NCBI GenBank assembly: GCA_030607715.1
Contig: JAUWJM010000044.1
Coordinates: 1 to 11,451, forward strand
DNA length: 11,451 nucleotides
Source: Candidatus Aerophobota bacterium
Lineage (GTDB): Bacteria; Aerophobota; Aerophobia; Aerophobales; B3-G15
Direction of reading: 5' to 3'
Both the position numbers and the translations under genes were made by a program. Below the pieces are notes generated by a model that searched no databases, had not been told where the DNA came from, and saw only the letters and a list, made by a program, of their open reading frames with translations. The first letter of the stretch is position 1; every line of letters begins with the position of its first letter. Below, piece after piece: positions 1-6,073 of this stretch.

Positions 1-1143
1 AAGGTAAACTCAATAAATCAGCAAAATCGTTTAGGTTCCACTACTAAGAGTCCCCGCTGGACTATTGCCTATAAGTTCCCTGCTCAGCAATCTACCACTA
101 TAATTAGAAAGATTGTTGTCCAGGTAGGAAGAACAGGGACTCTTACCCCAGTAGCTATTTTTGACCCTACCTTTTTAGCTGGAACTACTATAACCAGAGC
201 TACCTTGCACAATGAGGATGAGATTAAAAGAAAAGATATAAGAGTGGGAGACACTGTAATCATTGAAAAGGGAGGAGATATAATTCCCCAGGTAGTAAAA
301 GTGGTAAAGGAAAAGAGAACGGGAAAGGAAAAGAGATTTTCCATGCCCAGGATCTGTCCTGTCTGTGGTGCACAGGTAGTGAGGCTTTCAGGGGAGGCAT
401 CATCTCGTTGTATAGGCTCTTCCTGCCCGGCTCAGTCAAAAGAAAAAATAGCCCATTATGCTCAAAGAACAGCTATGGATATTGATGGTTTAGGAAACAA
501 AATAATTGAGCAACTAATAGATAAAAAAATTATCTCTGATATATCGGATCTTTATCAATTGGATTTATCTACTTTATCTTCCTTGGAGAGAATGGGGGAA
601 AAATCCTCTAAAAATTTACTCGTTCAAATTGAAAAGAGCAAAGATCAACCTCTTTACAGACTGATCTTTGCCCTGGGAATAAGATATGTAGGAATAAGAG
701 GCGCTCAGATATTAGCTGAAAAATTCTCCTCCATGGATGATTTATCGCGTGCCTCTTTAGAGGAGCTTGAATCCATCCCCGAGATTGGTCCCCGAACTGC
801 TCAGGCCATAACTGCTTTTTTTAAAGAGGAGAAAAACCAGAAATTGCTGCAGAAACTTAAAAAATTAGGGGTTCAAATGGGTAAAAAAGAGAGGGTAAAG
901 AAAAAGAAAACCCCTTTAAAGGGGAAAAAATTTGTATTTACTGGTTCCCTCAAGCACTGGACTCGAAGTGAAGCTCAAGATATGGTGGAAGAATTAGGAG
1001 CTCGGGCAATAAACAGTATAAGCAAAAAAGTGGATTATGTAGTGGTAGGTGAGGAACCAGGGTCAAAATATGAAAAGGCTAAGAAATCAGGGGTAAAGAT
1101 TTTAAATGAAGAGGAATTTGAGGAATTAATTGAGAAAAGATGA
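1..1143 (+). CDS. ligA: NAD-dependent DNA ligase LigA, 5'-truncated by window edge
   Basis: Seals nicks in duplex DNA during replication and repair, using NAD+. Frame 1 is open from the first base, so the reading frame extends well upstream of the first internal ATG; 380 residues are visible of a family length near 670. The start of the fragment is the end of the adenylation domain (KSPRWTIAYKFPA), followed by the OB fold (QVGRTGTLTPVA, RATLHNEDEI, GDIIPQVV). A four-cysteine zinc finger follows at about 351-412 (CPVC, then RC and SCP). Helix-hairpin-helix repeats come next (DIDGLGNKI; ALGIRYVGIRGAQ; IPEIGPRTAQAI). A C-terminal BRCT domain (KGKKFVFTGSL to the end) completes the standard bacterial order. 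Nothing is missing in the visible part. The phosphoesterase gene follows after 19 bases and is probably cotranscribed. Confidence 0.97.
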   Translation, partial: KVNSINQQNRLGSTTKSPRWTIAYKFPAQQSTTIIRKIVVQVGRTGTLTPVAIFDPTFLAGTTITRATLHNEDEIKRKDIRVGDTVIIEKGGDIIPQVVKVVKEKRTGKEKRFSMPRICPVCGAQVVRLSGEASSRCIGSSCPAQSKEKIAHYAQRTAMDIDGLGNKIIEQLIDKKIISDISDLYQLDLSTLSSLERMGEKSSKNLLVQIEKSKDQPLYRLIFALGIRYVGIRGAQILAEKFSSMDDLSRASLEELESIPEIGPRTAQAITAFFKEEKNQKLLQKLKKLGVQMGKKERVKKKKTPLKGKKFVFTGSLKHWTRSEAQDMVEELGARAINSISKKVDYVVVGEEPGSKYEKAKKSGVKILNEEEFEELIEKR

Positions 1144-1162
1144 ATAACAAAGGATTTTTATT

Positions 1163-1657
1163 ATGCTCATAGGGATTATGGCTGACTCACACGATAACCT
1201 GCCTAAAATAGAGCAAGCTGTAAGATTTTTTAACCAAAGAGAAGTAGAGGTAGTTCTGCATGCAGGAGATTTCATTGCTCCCTTTGTGGTGAATAAATTA
1301 AAAGATTTATCCTGCAACTTAGTGGGAGTTTTTGGAAACAACGATGGCGAAAGGGAAGGATTGAAAAAAAGAATAAATGAAATTGGGGAAATTCATCCCT
1401 CACCTTTCCCTTTTACCTGGCTCGGCAAAAAATTTCTGTTAGTTCATGACTTTCAGGATTTAGCAGAAAAAAAGCTAAATACAGCTTCCTTTGATATTGT
1501 CATCTATGGACATACTCACCAGGCAAAAATAGGCAAAGAGGGTGAAAGTTTGCTTATTAATCCCGGAGAATGTGGAGGGTGGCTTACAGGGAAATCAACA
1601 GTAGCTTTGCTTGATCTTAAAACTATGAAGGCCTGGCTAAAGGAACTTACAAGTTAA
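1163..1657 (+). CDS. YfcE/MJ0936-family metallophosphoesterase
   Basis: A 164-residue calcineurin-like phosphoesterase, probably cytosolic, acting on small phosphodiesters or phosphomonoesters; the physiological substrate of this family is generally not settled. The two-metal motifs are all present: D8-S-H10, GD at 36, GNND at 58-61, H95 in LLVHD, and GHTH at 116-119, followed by NPGE. The length is normal for the family. NPGE-CGGW replaces the more common NPGS-type motif, which does not remove a metal ligand I recognise. An AAGGAT ribosome site at 1150-1155 lies 7 bases before the ATG. The gene sits 19 bases after ligA with no terminator between them, so it probably belongs to the same transcript. 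The family call is firm; the substrate is unknown. Confidence 0.9.
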   Translation: MLIGIMADSHDNLPKIEQAVRFFNQREVEVVLHAGDFIAPFVVNKLKDLSCNLVGVFGNNDGEREGLKKRINEIGEIHPSPFPFTWLGKKFLLVHDFQDLAEKKLNTASFDIVIYGHTHQAKIGKEGESLLINPGECGGWLTGKSTVALLDLKTMKAWLKELTS

Positions 1658-1670
1658 TGCGTTGATGCGT
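1657..1670. repeat. Short tandem motif ATGCGT-TG-ATGCGT
   Basis: Two copies of ATGCGT separated by two bases, starting on the last base of the phosphoesterase stop codon. The reverse complement is ACGCAT-CA-ACGCAT. The same 6-2-6 pattern (ACGCAT-TC-ACGCAT) occurs at 8094-8107, directly after another gene. It looks like a remnant of a dispersed intergenic repeat, but two occurrences are too few to be sure. Confidence 0.35.
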
Positions 1671-1671
1671 A

Positions 1672-1912
1672 TTCCAGTTTCAGAAAAATTTTAAGACTGC
1701 CCTTCCTTCGGTGTTTTCCAACGTTGCGGCTAAGTTCTACTTTTATCTACAAACTGTAACTTGGTAGATTTGTCCGCTTGGGGACTTCATGATACATGAA
1801 GTCCTGAGGAGAACTTGGACGTTAGAACTCATAGACCCGCCTAATCGCCGCTGCCTTATGGAAAACACACTCAGCGGGCAGCAAATTAAGAGGAGTTTTC
1901 CTGAAACTGGAG
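1672..1912 (+). ncRNA. Candidate structured RNA, about 240 nt, family not recognised
   Basis: Nested complementary segments enclose nearly the whole stretch. P1 pairs 1672-1683 with 1901-1912 (CCAGTTTCAG against CTGAAACTGG plus two outer pairs). P2 pairs 1697-1702 with 1876-1881 (CTGCCC/GGGCAG). P3 pairs 1711-1720 with 1859-1868 (10 perfect pairs). P4 pairs 1726-1730 with 1847-1851 (GCGGC/GCCGC). P5 pairs 1733-1739 with 1823-1829 (AGTTCTA/TAGAACT). Inside P5 lie hairpin P6 (1745-1750/1764-1769), a weak P7 (1772-1775/1817-1820) and hairpin P8 (1782-1791/1795-1804, 10 pairs, ATA loop). G-U pairs favour the plus strand. I compared it mentally with 6S, RNase P, tmRNA, SRP, cobalamin and T-box RNAs and saw no diagnostic motif. 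It could be a free ncRNA, a 3' UTR element of the ligA transcript, or a palindromic mobile remnant. No promoter was seen directly upstream. The small reading frames crossing it look spurious. Confidence 0.6.
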
Positions 1913-1921
1913 AACTATCAT

Positions 1922-1949
1922 TTGACATTTTTTGCATTGATTGTATCAT
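1922..1949 (+). promoter_or_regulatory. Sigma-70-type promoter, distal copy (TTGACA-16-TATCAT)
   Basis: TTGACA at 1922-1927 and TATCAT at 1944-1949 with a 16-base spacer, followed by a very AT-rich stretch. It starts 10 bases after the end of the structured RNA and points towards the beta-barrel gene. It is the first of a run of five such boxes. Confidence 0.5.
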
Positions 1950-1996
1950 AATATATAATATAATTGATATACAATTAATCTTAGATTTGGTCTTAG

Positions 1997-2025
1997 TTGA
2001 CAAAAATTTAATAATAGTGTAAAGT
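1997..2025 (+). promoter_or_regulatory. Possible promoter (TTGACA-17-TAAAGT)
   Basis: A perfect -35 box at 1997-2002 with a weaker -10 at 2020-2025. The block GTTGACAAAAA from 1996 recurs at 2073, and each copy continues to a GTGTA just upstream of or overlapping its -10, so the two promoters look like diverged copies of one unit. Confidence 0.4.
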
Positions 2026-2029
2026 GAAC

Positions 2030-2057
2030 TTGACTGATTTACAGAGTTTGTTAAAAT
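2030..2057 (+). promoter_or_regulatory. Possible promoter (TTGACT-16-TAAAAT)
   Basis: TTGACT at 2030-2035 and TAAAAT at 2052-2057, again with a 16-base spacer, in the same orientation as its neighbours. Confidence 0.4.
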
Positions 2058-2073
2058 ATTAAATGTGCGTTGG

Positions 2074-2101
2074 TTGACAAAAAAATAAAGAGGTGTATAC
2101 T
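2074..2101 (+). promoter_or_regulatory. Strong sigma-70-type promoter (TTGACA-16-TATACT)
   Basis: A perfect -35 at 2074-2079 and TATACT at 2096-2101 with a 16-base spacer. Together with the next box it is the best promoter candidate for the beta-barrel gene. The last base of its -10 is the first base of the next -35. The rtcB promoter at 6519-6546 has identical boxes and spacing. Confidence 0.65.
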
Positions 2102-2140
2102 TGACATGATAAACCTCTTGATTATGATAAATAAGAGGTT
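2088..2140. promoter_or_regulatory. Operator-like repeats over the two proximal promoters
   Basis: AACCTCTT (2112-2119) and AAGAGGTT (2133-2140) form a perfect 8-bp inverted repeat flanking the proximal -10. A third copy of the core, AAGAGGT, lies at 2088-2094 within the spacer of the preceding promoter. Centres are spaced by roughly two DNA turns, which suits a dimeric repressor. The repeat could equally be a hairpin at the 5' end of transcripts from the preceding promoter. No regulator gene is in the window. Confidence 0.35.
2101..2128 (+). promoter_or_regulatory. Strong sigma-70-type promoter, proximal copy (TTGACA-16-TATGAT)
   Basis: TTGACA at 2101-2106 and TATGAT at 2123-2128 with a 16-base spacer. 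Start of transcription is expected near 2135, giving a leader of about 140 bases before the beta-barrel start codon. The -10 lies between the arms of the inverted repeat at 2112-2140. Confidence 0.65.
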
Positions 2141-2276
2141 ATCTTTGGGGAAGGAAAAATAGGCAGTTTCTGAAGAAAAAAAATTATATAAGAAGGAGGT
2201 GGTAGTAAGGAAGTAAAAAGCAAGTTTAAGGTAGGGATAATTACAGGGAACAAAATTATTATAAGGAGAGTAAAGA
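2141..2276 (+). other. Purine-rich 5' leader of the beta-barrel gene with an orphan Shine-Dalgarno
   Basis: This leader holds no gene. It contains a very strong ribosome-binding match, AAGGAGGT at 2193-2200, followed by in-frame stops and no start codon at a usable distance. The working ribosome site is AAGGAG at 2263-2268, 8 bases before the ATG. I see no strong hairpin downstream of 2140. Confidence 0.5.
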
Positions 2277-3122
2277 ATGAAGAAAGGATTGATAGGATTA
2301 TTGATGGTAAGTTTTATTTTGGTATTTGCTGTAAGTTCTATGGCAGCAGATTTTAGCTGGAGTGGCGATGCTTCTTTTGGTATTGGAGGGGCAAGTCCTG
2401 GCGCTGCTGGAAATTTCTTTGGTGGTGGTGATTTATACTTAAATGCCACAGCTACATCAGGAGCCTGGGCAGTAGGTGTAGAATTGGGATTTGAAGGTAC
2501 TGCCCCCGCGGCCTATCTTGATCCCTCTATTACCTACACTGCAGAAGCTTTCACTTTAACCTTAGAGGATAGTATTGATAATGCAGTGTTCGATACTATG
2601 GTTACTGGTATTAATGCAAATCCTGGAATAAAGTTGGAAATTCCTATGGAAGCTTTCGCCCCTTATTTAATTATCAACAATGTTGCAGTTGTTGATGAGG
2701 TAAAATACAGCTTTGCTGGAGGAGCAGACTTTACCGCAGGTGCTGCAGGTTTTGGAGTTACCTTTAATTCCAACGGAGAGACTGAAGACACTTCTTATGG
2801 AGTAAAAGTTACCTACTCTCTTGATGCTTTAAGTTTAACTGGTGAGTATGGCATTTTCAGTCCAAAAGTAGGTGATTCAGGTTCTGGTTACTATGTTGAA
2901 GCAGGATACAGCCTTGCTGGAGGAGGAAGTTTTACTGCTCATTATAGTGGTGCTGATGAGAAGCTGGGACCTACACTGAATCCTCAATCCGAGATTTATG
3001 TTGAATTTACTATGCCCATGGCTGAATCAGTAGATTTCACCATTGATGTAACCAGTACTGATGATGGAACGGGTGGCGATACTACAACTGCATACGAAGC
3101 TAAGGTAGGGTTTTCCTTTTAA
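2277..3122 (+). CDS. Outer membrane beta-barrel (porin-like) protein
   Basis: A 281-residue exported protein. The N-terminus is a classic Sec signal: two lysines, a hydrophobic core at about residues 4-19, and a small-residue cleavage region (SSMAA) near residue 24. The mature part is rich in Gly, Ala, Thr and aromatic residues, contains no cysteine, and shows alternating short segments that read as amphipathic strands (for example GAWAVGVELGFEG, YGVKVTYSLDAL, YYVEAGYSLAGG). It ends in ...KVGFSF, and a C-terminal phenylalanine is the usual recognition signal for outer membrane barrel assembly. I infer a small porin in the outer membrane, but recognise no named family. Stacked promoters lie upstream and a terminator directly downstream, so it is probably a highly expressed monocistronic gene. 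The next gene encodes a sugar-importer-type ATPase, which hints at, but does not prove, a nutrient uptake role. Confidence 0.8.
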   Translation: MKKGLIGLLMVSFILVFAVSSMAADFSWSGDASFGIGGASPGAAGNFFGGGDLYLNATATSGAWAVGVELGFEGTAPAAYLDPSITYTAEAFTLTLEDSIDNAVFDTMVTGINANPGIKLEIPMEAFAPYLIINNVAVVDEVKYSFAGGADFTAGAAGFGVTFNSNGETEDTSYGVKVTYSLDALSLTGEYGIFSPKVGDSGSGYYVEAGYSLAGGGSFTAHYSGADEKLGPTLNPQSEIYVEFTMPMAESVDFTIDVTSTDDGTGGDTTTAYEAKVGFSF

Positions 3123-3154
3123 GGGGAAAGAAACAAACAGAATATTTGATTCGA

Positions 3155-3203
3155 GTCGGGGCAAGCCGATCTCGAGAGGCTTGCCCCCAAGACCTTATTT
3201 TTT
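3155..3203 (+). terminator. Intrinsic terminator after the beta-barrel gene
   Basis: GGGGCAAGCC (3158-3167) pairs perfectly with GGCTTGCCCC (3178-3187) around a 10-base loop. An outer GTC/GAC (3155-3157/3191-3193) extends the stem past a three-base bulge. CTTA and six T's follow at 3194-3203. Confidence 0.75.
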
Positions 3204-3266
3204 GAGAAATCTTAACTCTTATTAATTAAGAATATTTTGCTGTAATTGTAAAAAATAAAGAAATTC

Positions 3267-3273
3267 GGAGGTG
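3267..3273 (+). promoter_or_regulatory. Ribosome binding site deciding the ABC ATPase start
   Basis: GGAGGTG lies 9 bases before the ATG at 3283. The in-frame GTG at 3271 is part of this site, so it cannot be the start codon and the protein begins MAQLRLKG. Confidence 0.8.
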
Positions 3274-3282
3274 AAACAAAAA

Positions 3283-4383
3283 ATGGCTCAATTAAGACTA
3301 AAAGGCATTACTAAGGTTTTTGGGAAGGTAATAGCAGTAAAAAGTTTTTCCTTAGATATCAAAGATGGAGAGTTCATAATCCTGGTAGGGCCTTCTGGAT
3401 GTGGAAAGACCACAACGCTGCGTGCTATTGCTGGGTTAGAAGAGGTAACCAGTGGAGAGATATATATTGGTGAAAGATTAGTTAACGATGTTCCCCCAAA
3501 AAATAGAGATATTGCCATGGTTTTCCAAAACTATGCTCTTTATCCTCATATGGACGTTTACCGAAATATGTCTTTTGGACTGAGGTTAAGAAAGGTTCCC
3601 AAGAATGAGATAGATAAAATTGTAAAACGAACTGCTGAGCTTTTAGGAATTAGAGAGCTTTTAGATAGAAAGCCAAAGGAGCTATCCGGTGGACAACGTC
3701 AAAGGGTAGCATTGGGAAGAGCTATTGTCAGGGATCCCAAAGTCTTTCTCTTTGATGAGCCCCTATCTAATCTGGATGCAAAGCTTAGAATTACTATGAG
3801 AGCAGAGCTTTTAGATTTACATCAAAGGTTAAAAACTACCACTATTTATGTCACTCATGATCAATTAGAAGCTATGACTATGGGTGATAGAATAGTGGTG
3901 ATGAATGAGGGGTTAATCCAACAGGTAGATGCTCCTCAAGAGGTTTACGATCATCCCATTAACAGATATGTAGCTGGCTTCATTGGTTCTCCATCAATGA
4001 ACTTTATAGATTGCAGTCTGGTTAAAAAAAATGGAGATATATATGCTACCACCAAAGGTATGAATCTGAAAATCCCTCAAGATAAAAATAAATTATTAAA
4101 AAAATATATTAATAAGGAAGTTATTCTGGGAATTAGACCAGAAAATATAAATGATATTGGGAGTAAAAAAGATTATGAGCCTGGAACTACTTTTAAAGCT
4201 CATGTGTGGGTAGTAGAACCTTTGGGTTCAGAAAAATTAGCCCACATTAAAAATGAGGACAATACCTTGATAGCCAGATTAGACCCTCATGTCCAGATTA
4301 AAAGTGGTGACCCGGCTGAATTTGTCGCTAATATGGATTCAGTTCATATATTTGATCGAGAAACAGAGGAGACCGTTTTTTAG
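3283..4383 (+). CDS. MalK/UgpC-type sugar ABC transporter ATP-binding protein
   Basis: A cytoplasmic ATPase that powers a binding-protein-dependent importer of the carbohydrate (CUT1) type. It has 366 residues, the normal length. Walker A is GPSGCGKTT (36-44), the Q-loop Q82 lies in MVFQNYALYPH, the signature LSGGQ is at 134-138, Walker B VFLFDE at 154-159, the D-loop SNLDA follows, and the switch histidine is H192 (VTHD). Residues after about 235 form the TOBE/OB regulatory domain characteristic of MalK, UgpC and MsmK (GIRPENI near 285). No permease or solute-binding gene is adjacent, which is common for MsmK-like ATPases that serve several importers, so the substrate cannot be told. It lies between two intrinsic terminators. 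I see only a poor promoter candidate (TTAACT near 3212), so expression may depend partly on read-through. Confidence 0.93.
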   Translation: MAQLRLKGITKVFGKVIAVKSFSLDIKDGEFIILVGPSGCGKTTTLRAIAGLEEVTSGEIYIGERLVNDVPPKNRDIAMVFQNYALYPHMDVYRNMSFGLRLRKVPKNEIDKIVKRTAELLGIRELLDRKPKELSGGQRQRVALGRAIVRDPKVFLFDEPLSNLDAKLRITMRAELLDLHQRLKTTTIYVTHDQLEAMTMGDRIVVMNEGLIQQVDAPQEVYDHPINRYVAGFIGSPSMNFIDCSLVKKNGDIYATTKGMNLKIPQDKNKLLKKYINKEVILGIRPENINDIGSKKDYEPGTTFKAHVWVVEPLGSEKLAHIKNEDNTLIARLDPHVQIKSGDPAEFVANMDSVHIFDRETEETVF

Positions 4384-4477
4384 ACTATAGTTCAAACTTC
4401 TGTAGAAAGCTCCTAAAAAAATTAACTTTTCAGTATTTTTTTTGGGGAAAAATTTTTATGCAAGATGAGGAAAAATT

Positions 4478-4510
4478 ATACCCTCCTTAAAAAACCAAGG
4501 AGGGTATTTT
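4478..4510 (+). terminator. Intrinsic terminator after the ABC ATPase gene
   Basis: ATACCCTCCTT (4478-4488) pairs perfectly over 11 bp with AAGGAGGGTAT (4497-4507), loop AAAAAACC, followed by T's. An A-run on the left side makes it plausible in both directions. Its 3' arm contains the Shine-Dalgarno of the next gene. Confidence 0.8.
4497..4503 (+). promoter_or_regulatory. Shine-Dalgarno inside the terminator hairpin
   Basis: AAGGAGG stands 8 bases before a TTG at 4512 and 17 bases before the first in-frame ATG at 4521. The spacing favours TTG initiation. In the folded hairpin the site is fully paired with the CCTCCTT of the 5' arm, so translation and termination may be linked. Confidence 0.5.
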
Positions 4511-4511
4511 A

Positions 4512-5033
4512 TTGATTATAATGAAAAAAATTGTGCTGGTTGATGGGTATAATGTCCTTCATAGCTCTCCCTTTTTAAAAAGATTACTATTCCAGGATCT
4601 GCATAGGGCTCAGTCTAAACTGATAGAATTGATAATTTCCTGGTGTTTCTTAAAAAATATAGAGGGTTATGTAATTTTTGATGCTTACACTTCTCCCTTT
4701 CCCGATAAAGAGGAGCAAATATGTTCCTTGGTTAGAGTGGTTTACACTGGGAAGGGGAAAAGTGCGGATACTTATATTGAGAAATTTGTTGCTCAGCATA
4801 AATCTTTTTACGATTACATCTATGTTATTACCTCTGATTATTCTCAGGGAATGACAGTGGTTGATGAACATATTCTTCCTCTTTCGCCCCAAAACTTTCT
4901 TCAAGATATAAAAACCTGCCAGAAATATTTGAAAAAGAAATATTTCCCCACCTCAGCTCAATCTGGCTACTACTTATTTGATCGCTTAGGAAAAAAAGCA
5001 AAAGAAAAACTAAGAAAACTAAGAAATTCTTGA
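4512..5033 (+). CDS. YacP/Rae1-like NYN-domain endoribonuclease
   Basis: A 173-residue protein of the YacP family, whose Bacillus member Rae1 is a ribosome-associated endonuclease that cuts mRNA during translation. The PIN-like fold signatures are visible: VDGYNVLH at 10-17, VIFDAY near 55, the acidic SADTYIE after a VVYTGKG strand, and VITSDYSQ, which together supply the acidic metal-binding residues. A lysine-rich C-terminal tail follows. The length matches the family. The TTG start at 4512 is chosen from Shine-Dalgarno spacing; starting at the ATG at 4521 would remove only three residues. It is the first gene after a terminator and no clear promoter lies between, so it may be expressed by read-through. 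Downstream, tsaD follows almost without a gap, suggesting cotranscription. The family is confident; the Rae1-type activity is inferred. Confidence 0.82.
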   Translation: MIIMKKIVLVDGYNVLHSSPFLKRLLFQDLHRAQSKLIELIISWCFLKNIEGYVIFDAYTSPFPDKEEQICSLVRVVYTGKGKSADTYIEKFVAQHKSFYDYIYVITSDYSQGMTVVDEHILPLSPQNFLQDIKTCQKYLKKKYFPTSAQSGYYLFDRLGKKAKEKLRKLRNS

Positions 5034-5044
5034 TAAAGAAAAAA

Positions 5045-6049
5045 ATGCTTATAATGGGAATAGAAACTTCCTGTGATGAAACAGCAGCAGCAGTGGTAAG
5101 AAAGGGTAGAGAAATTCTTTCCAATGTAGTAGCCTCTCAAGAATCTATCCATTCCGAATTTTGGGGAATAGTGCCTGAAATAGCTTCCAGAAAACATATA
5201 GAAGTCATCATTCCTGTGATTAAACAAGCTTTAAAAGATGCACAAATTAAACTTCAGGACCTGGATGCAATAGGTGCTACTTATGGTCCGGGACTTTTAG
5301 GCTCTTTAATGGTAGGACTAACTGCAGCTAAGGGAATCGCCTATTCTATGAAATTACCCTTTATAGGAATTAATCATTTAAAGGCTCATCTATACGCTAA
5401 TTTTATTTCATATCCTAACCTTTCCCCTCCTTTGGTAGGTCTGATTATCTCTGGAGGCCATACAGAGCTGATTTACCTTTCTAAAGATACAAAATATGAA
5501 TTGCTGGGGGCAACCAGAGATGATGCAGTAGGAGAAGCCTTTGATAAAGTAGCCCGAATTTTAGAGCTCAGTTATCCTGGAGGACCAGCTATAGAAAAAA
5601 TAGCTCGAAAGGGAAATCCTCAAACAATTAATCTACCCCATCTTCACTTTAAAAAAGAAAATTTTGATTTCAGTTTTAGTGGAATAAAAACTGCTATTCT
5701 TTACTATGTAAGGGAATTGCAAAAAAAAGAAACTTCTATTCCTGCTGAAGATATAGCAGCCAGTTTTCAATTAAGGGTAGCTGAGATACTATCAAAGAAA
5801 CTATTTAAAGCTGTCTCTTTAAAAAAAGTAAAAAATATAGTTATAGGAGGCGGTGTAGCATCCAATAACTTTATTAGAGAATTTATGAAAGAAAATGCTC
5901 CTCGGGGAACAAAAATATTTTTCCCCTCTCCTGAGCTATGCACAGATAATGCGGCTATGGTAGCCAGCCTTGCTTATTTTGAAATTAAAAGAGGAAAAAC
6001 CTCCTCCTTCTCTTTGGAAGCTCAACCTGGCCTTTCTCTATTGACTTAA
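5045..6049 (+). CDS. tsaD: tRNA N6-threonylcarbamoyladenosine transferase TsaD
   Basis: Catalytic subunit that transfers threonylcarbamoyl from the TsaC/TsaB product to A37 of ANN-decoding tRNAs, acting in the cytoplasm with TsaB and TsaE (not in this window). It has 334 residues, normal length. The ASKHA-fold motifs appear in order: GIETSCDET at 5-13, the metal-binding H111 and H115 in HLKAH, SGGHTEL at 136-142, ATRDDAVGEAFDK at 156-168, FSFSGIKTA near 209-217, GGGVASNN at 268-275, and D301 in CTDNAAM. The ATG at 5045 gives the usual family beginning MLIMGIETS. A TTG at 5030 overlaps the previous stop and would add five residues that the family lacks. The ribosome site is poor, so translation is probably coupled to the upstream gene. 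Confidence 0.96.
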   Translation: MLIMGIETSCDETAAAVVRKGREILSNVVASQESIHSEFWGIVPEIASRKHIEVIIPVIKQALKDAQIKLQDLDAIGATYGPGLLGSLMVGLTAAKGIAYSMKLPFIGINHLKAHLYANFISYPNLSPPLVGLIISGGHTELIYLSKDTKYELLGATRDDAVGEAFDKVARILELSYPGGPAIEKIARKGNPQTINLPHLHFKKENFDFSFSGIKTAILYYVRELQKKETSIPAEDIAASFQLRVAEILSKKLFKAVSLKKVKNIVIGGGVASNNFIREFMKENAPRGTKIFFPSPELCTDNAAMVASLAYFEIKRGKTSSFSLEAQPGLSLLT

Positions 6050-6073
6050 GAGAGAAAAACTCTATTATTTAGG

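Noticed and set aside
1795..1910. Hammerhead ribozyme (CTGAGGAG followed later by GAAAC)
   Set aside because: The conserved CUGAUGA core is not matched and the three-helix hammerhead geometry cannot be drawn.
1672..1912. 6S RNA, RNase P RNA, tmRNA or a cobalamin riboswitch
   Set aside because: The diagnostic conserved strings of RNase P, tmRNA and cobalamin RNAs are absent. The inner part is branched rather than the single long hairpin of 6S RNA, so a 6S call is not supported, although a divergent form is not excluded.
1789..2022. 77-residue plus-strand reading frame and an 86-residue minus-strand frame over 1743-2003
   Set aside because: Both run through the structured RNA and AT-rich promoter zone, have no ribosome site, and look like no protein family.
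2051..2449. 132-residue minus-strand reading frame
   Set aside because: It overlaps the porin signal peptide and its promoters antisense; its composition is that of a complement of AT-rich and Gly/Ala coding sequence.
5030..5044. TTG start for tsaD overlapping the previous stop
   Set aside because: It adds five residues before the normal family start; ATG at 5045 gives MLIMGIETS as in known TsaD proteins.
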